From Psychrobacillus sp. OK032 (GTDB taxonomy: Bacteria > Bacillota > Bacilli > Bacillales_A > Planococcaceae): 64,000 nucleotides of DNA. The notes under the pieces were generated by a model that made no database searches, had not been told where the DNA came from, and saw only the letters and a list, made by a program, of their open reading frames with translations. The translations under genes and the position numbers were made by a program. Shown here in pieces: positions 62,248 through 64,000 of this stretch. Positions within the stretch are counted from its first letter, which is position 1. Every line of letters begins with the position of its first letter. Location of the stretch: positions 224,773 through 288,772 of the forward strand of contig NZ_FOGY01000006.1 in the NCBI RefSeq assembly GCF_900111345.1, written 5' to 3'.

Positions 62248-63429
62248 ATGAGAGAAAAATTAATGAAAATGTTAGAAGAACGAGAAAATGAAATTATTCA
62301 AATTCGTCGTCACTTACACGAAAACCCAGAGTTATCATTTAAAGAGGAAAAGACAGCTAAGTACATTGAAGCCTTTTATAAAGGAAAAGAAGTCGATATT
62401 CAAACAAATGTCGGAAATGGCTACGGTATTATTGTAACAATTAAAGGAGCAAAACCTGGTAAAACAATTGGACTTCGTGCAGATTTCGACGCACTCCCAA
62501 TTGTGGAAGAAACAACAGTACCATTTAAATCAAAAAATGAAGGCGTCATGCATGCATGTGGTCATGATGGGCATACAGCGTATTTATTAGTGTTAGCAGA
62601 TTGCTTAATCGAATTGAAATCAGAGTTGTCTGGAACGGTTAAACTAATCCATCAACATGCAGAAGAAGTTCCACCAGGTGGTGCAAAAAGTATTGTAGAA
62701 TCTGGATTGCTCGATGATTTAGATGAAGTGTATGGAATCCATTTACTTCCAATGGGACCAGCAGGATTAGTTGGCTACCACGCAGGGTTTTCATTCAATG
62801 GAAGAGCGTACATGAAATTGAAAGTACAAGGTAGAGGAGGGCATGGTTCCTCTCCACATTTAGCGAATGATGCGATTGTTGCAAGTGCTCATTTCGTTAC
62901 TGCAGTTCAAACGGTTATTAGTCGTAGATTAAGTCCATTTGAAATTGGTGTTATTACAATTGGTTCTTTTGATGGGAAAGGTACATTTAATGTCATTAAA
63001 GACAGCGTAGAGCTAGAAGGTGACATTCGCTATATGACTGTTGAAACGAAAGAAAAGATCGAACAAGAAGTAAAACGTCTTGTTAAAGGGTTAGAGGAAG
63101 AGTTTGGTGTTACTTGTGAATTAACGTATGAGACGGATTATCCGCCACTATACAATAATCCTGAATTGACAGCTAAAGTGGCTGAAACGCTTAAGAATGC
63201 GAATGATCCACATATTAAAGAAGTGAAAGAATTCCCAGCGATGGCGCCATCGGAAGACTTTGCTTATTATGCAGAAAAATTCCCGGCGTGCTTCTTCTAT
63301 ATTGCTTGTACACCTGAAGGGGTGGAAGATCCATATTTCAATCATCATCCAAAGTTTGACATAGACGAAGCATCATTGTTAGTCGCGGCAAAAGCTGTGG
63401 GACAAGTTGTATGTAGTGCGCAGGAATAA
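62248..63429 (+). CDS. M20-family amidohydrolase/aminoacylase
   Basis: A 393-residue metallo-hydrolase of the M20D group (N-acyl-amino-acid amidohydrolase, HipO/IAA-amide hydrolase relatives). Metal and catalytic motifs are RRHLHENPELSF, LRADFDALPI, MHACGHDGHTA (C104, H106), HQHAEEVPPGGA (E139, E140), YGIHLLP and, near the end, FNHHPKFDIDE. The dimerisation domain is about residues 180-290. I chose the ATG at 62248, 8 nt after GGAGAG. Likely substrate is an N-acylated amino acid; identity unknown. Confidence 0.92.
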   Translation: MREKLMKMLEERENEIIQIRRHLHENPELSFKEEKTAKYIEAFYKGKEVDIQTNVGNGYGIIVTIKGAKPGKTIGLRADFDALPIVEETTVPFKSKNEGVMHACGHDGHTAYLLVLADCLIELKSELSGTVKLIHQHAEEVPPGGAKSIVESGLLDDLDEVYGIHLLPMGPAGLVGYHAGFSFNGRAYMKLKVQGRGGHGSSPHLANDAIVASAHFVTAVQTVISRRLSPFEIGVITIGSFDGKGTFNVIKDSVELEGDIRYMTVETKEKIEQEVKRLVKGLEEEFGVTCELTYETDYPPLYNNPELTAKVAETLKNANDPHIKEVKEFPAMAPSEDFAYYAEKFPACFFYIACTPEGVEDPYFNHHPKFDIDEASLLVAAKAVGQVVCSAQE

Positions 63430-63436
63430 AATAAAT

Positions 63437-63481
63437 AAGGCTATCCTTTAAGTCAACTTTGACTTAAGGGATAGCCTTTTT
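63437..63481 (+). terminator. intrinsic terminator of the MFS-amidohydrolase operon
   Basis: AAGGCTATCC-TTTAAGTCA pairs with TGACTTAAG-GGATAGCCTT, followed by T residues. Confidence 0.92.
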
Positions 63482-63560
63482 ACATGGAAAGTTGCATTAA
63501 TAATTACATCAAATACTACCCCGTATAGAGATACTGTGTCGTAAGAAAGTTACCGCAGGA

Positions 63561-63780
63561 TTTCCGCTGCAGGGCGGACGCTTTCCGCCGGGTGAGCGAT
63601 AAGCCATCGCCGACGCTTACGCGTTCGCCTGCGATGTCTTATCTGTCTCACTCATCCGGCAGGAGTCGCCGCCCTTCCGCTCCAATCCAAAAGAAATTGC
63701 AAGCTAATTAGCACCACTGTTACAAATGAAATCCAATAAATGGATAAACAAGACATAACAAGCTACGAACACGACAAACT
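63561..63780. repeat. composite repeat (copy D): hairpin plus a single array unit
   Basis: Hairpin at 63561-63688 (CCGCTGCAGGGCGGACG ... GTCGCCGCCCTTCCGCTCC), inner stems GATAAG/CTTATC and CATCGC/GCGATG. The flank AAATCCAATAAATGGA and a unit GAACACGACAAACT follow, in the same order as at 35500-35610. Confidence 0.8.
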
Positions 63781-63953
63781 TTCTCATAGTAAGACCTTAC
63801 TTGTGATGAGATAGCATATTCTAATTTCATTTGGCTATGTTAAAGGTAGGGGTTGATTTTTCGTGAGGTAGTATAGTTTGTGAAATGTTACACTTAAACT
63901 AACGGGGCAGCGCGACAAGTTTTGTTATAAGCACTAAGGTGTGAAAAAACAAG

Positions 63954-63971
63954 GGATTTCTTCCGAAATCC
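63954..63971. other. small hairpin near the right edge
   Basis: GGATTTC-TTCC-GAAATCC. It may be a terminator or leader hairpin of a gene beyond the edge. Nothing coding is supported in 63781-64000. Confidence 0.3.
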
Positions 63972-64000
63972 TAACTTTATAACCGAGGATAGGAATGATA

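Noticed and set aside
63985..64000. Start of another gene at the right edge (GAGGATAGGAATG)
   Set aside because: Only a few bases are visible; no coding content can be judged.

Overview
The window is about 37% GC by eye and looks like an aerobic, endospore-forming member of the Bacillales (Bacillaceae/Planococcaceae type). The support is a small acid-soluble spore protein of the Tlp type, a yqhH/yqhG helicase pair, an OpuA glycine-betaine transporter with a GbsR-type regulator, a CitS/CitT/CitM-like citrate system, a YkoG/YkoH two-component system with PepSY proteins, and strong AGGAGG-type ribosome binding sites with several TTG/GTG starts. No prophage, plasmid, complete insertion sequence or CRISPR array was seen.

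Left part (1-24928). A GntR/FCD regulator faces a catabolic operon (1059-6746): two class III CoA-transferases, an HMG-CoA lyase, a CitMHS citrate-family carrier and a CitE-like C-C lyase. This reads as uptake, CoA activation and retro-aldol cleavage of branched hydroxy-carboxylates, under probable catabolite repression. A stand-alone radical SAM/SPASM protein follows. Next is a LacI-regulated operon on the minus strand (permease, aldehyde dehydrogenase, iron alcohol dehydrogenase), then an NRDE protein and five tRNA genes (Ser, fMet, Asp, Phe, Gly on the minus strand). After these come tlp, the SNF2 helicase/YqhG pair, the GbsR-like regulator with the opuA operon, and guanine deaminase.

Middle (25251-48319). 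A degenerate EAL protein of YkuI type is followed by a six-gene operon that places an AMP-forming acyl-CoA synthetase inside a branched-chain-amino-acid-type (Liv) ABC transporter. Then come a LysM/3D wall protein, the citrate sensor kinase/regulator and its CitMHS carrier, a SIMPL protein, the PepSY/HK/RR group, a Yip1 membrane protein, peptidase E, an MFS carrier and a small protein.

Right part (48341-57467, minus strand) is a nine-gene tellurite-resistance-type (Ter) stress locus: two TerD genes behind a textbook ECF-sigma promoter, then a TIM-barrel C-C lyase, a PRTase-TRSP protein, a PRTase/PELOTA (StiP-type) protein, a HAD phosphatase, YceG, TelA and a third TerD. The enzyme set matches the computationally predicted but biochemically undefined Ter pathway for a nucleoside-like metabolite, and is the strongest candidate here for an uncharacterised system. 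The window ends with an AraC regulator fused to a GH39-like barrel, an MFS exporter/importer and an M20 amidohydrolase.

Intergenic spaces hold several families of dispersed repeats: long hairpins with compensating base changes coupled to 21-bp tandem arrays, a 40-nt-period element, and a 23-bp inverted-repeat-bounded unit. They are the main non-coding structure that the genes do not explain.
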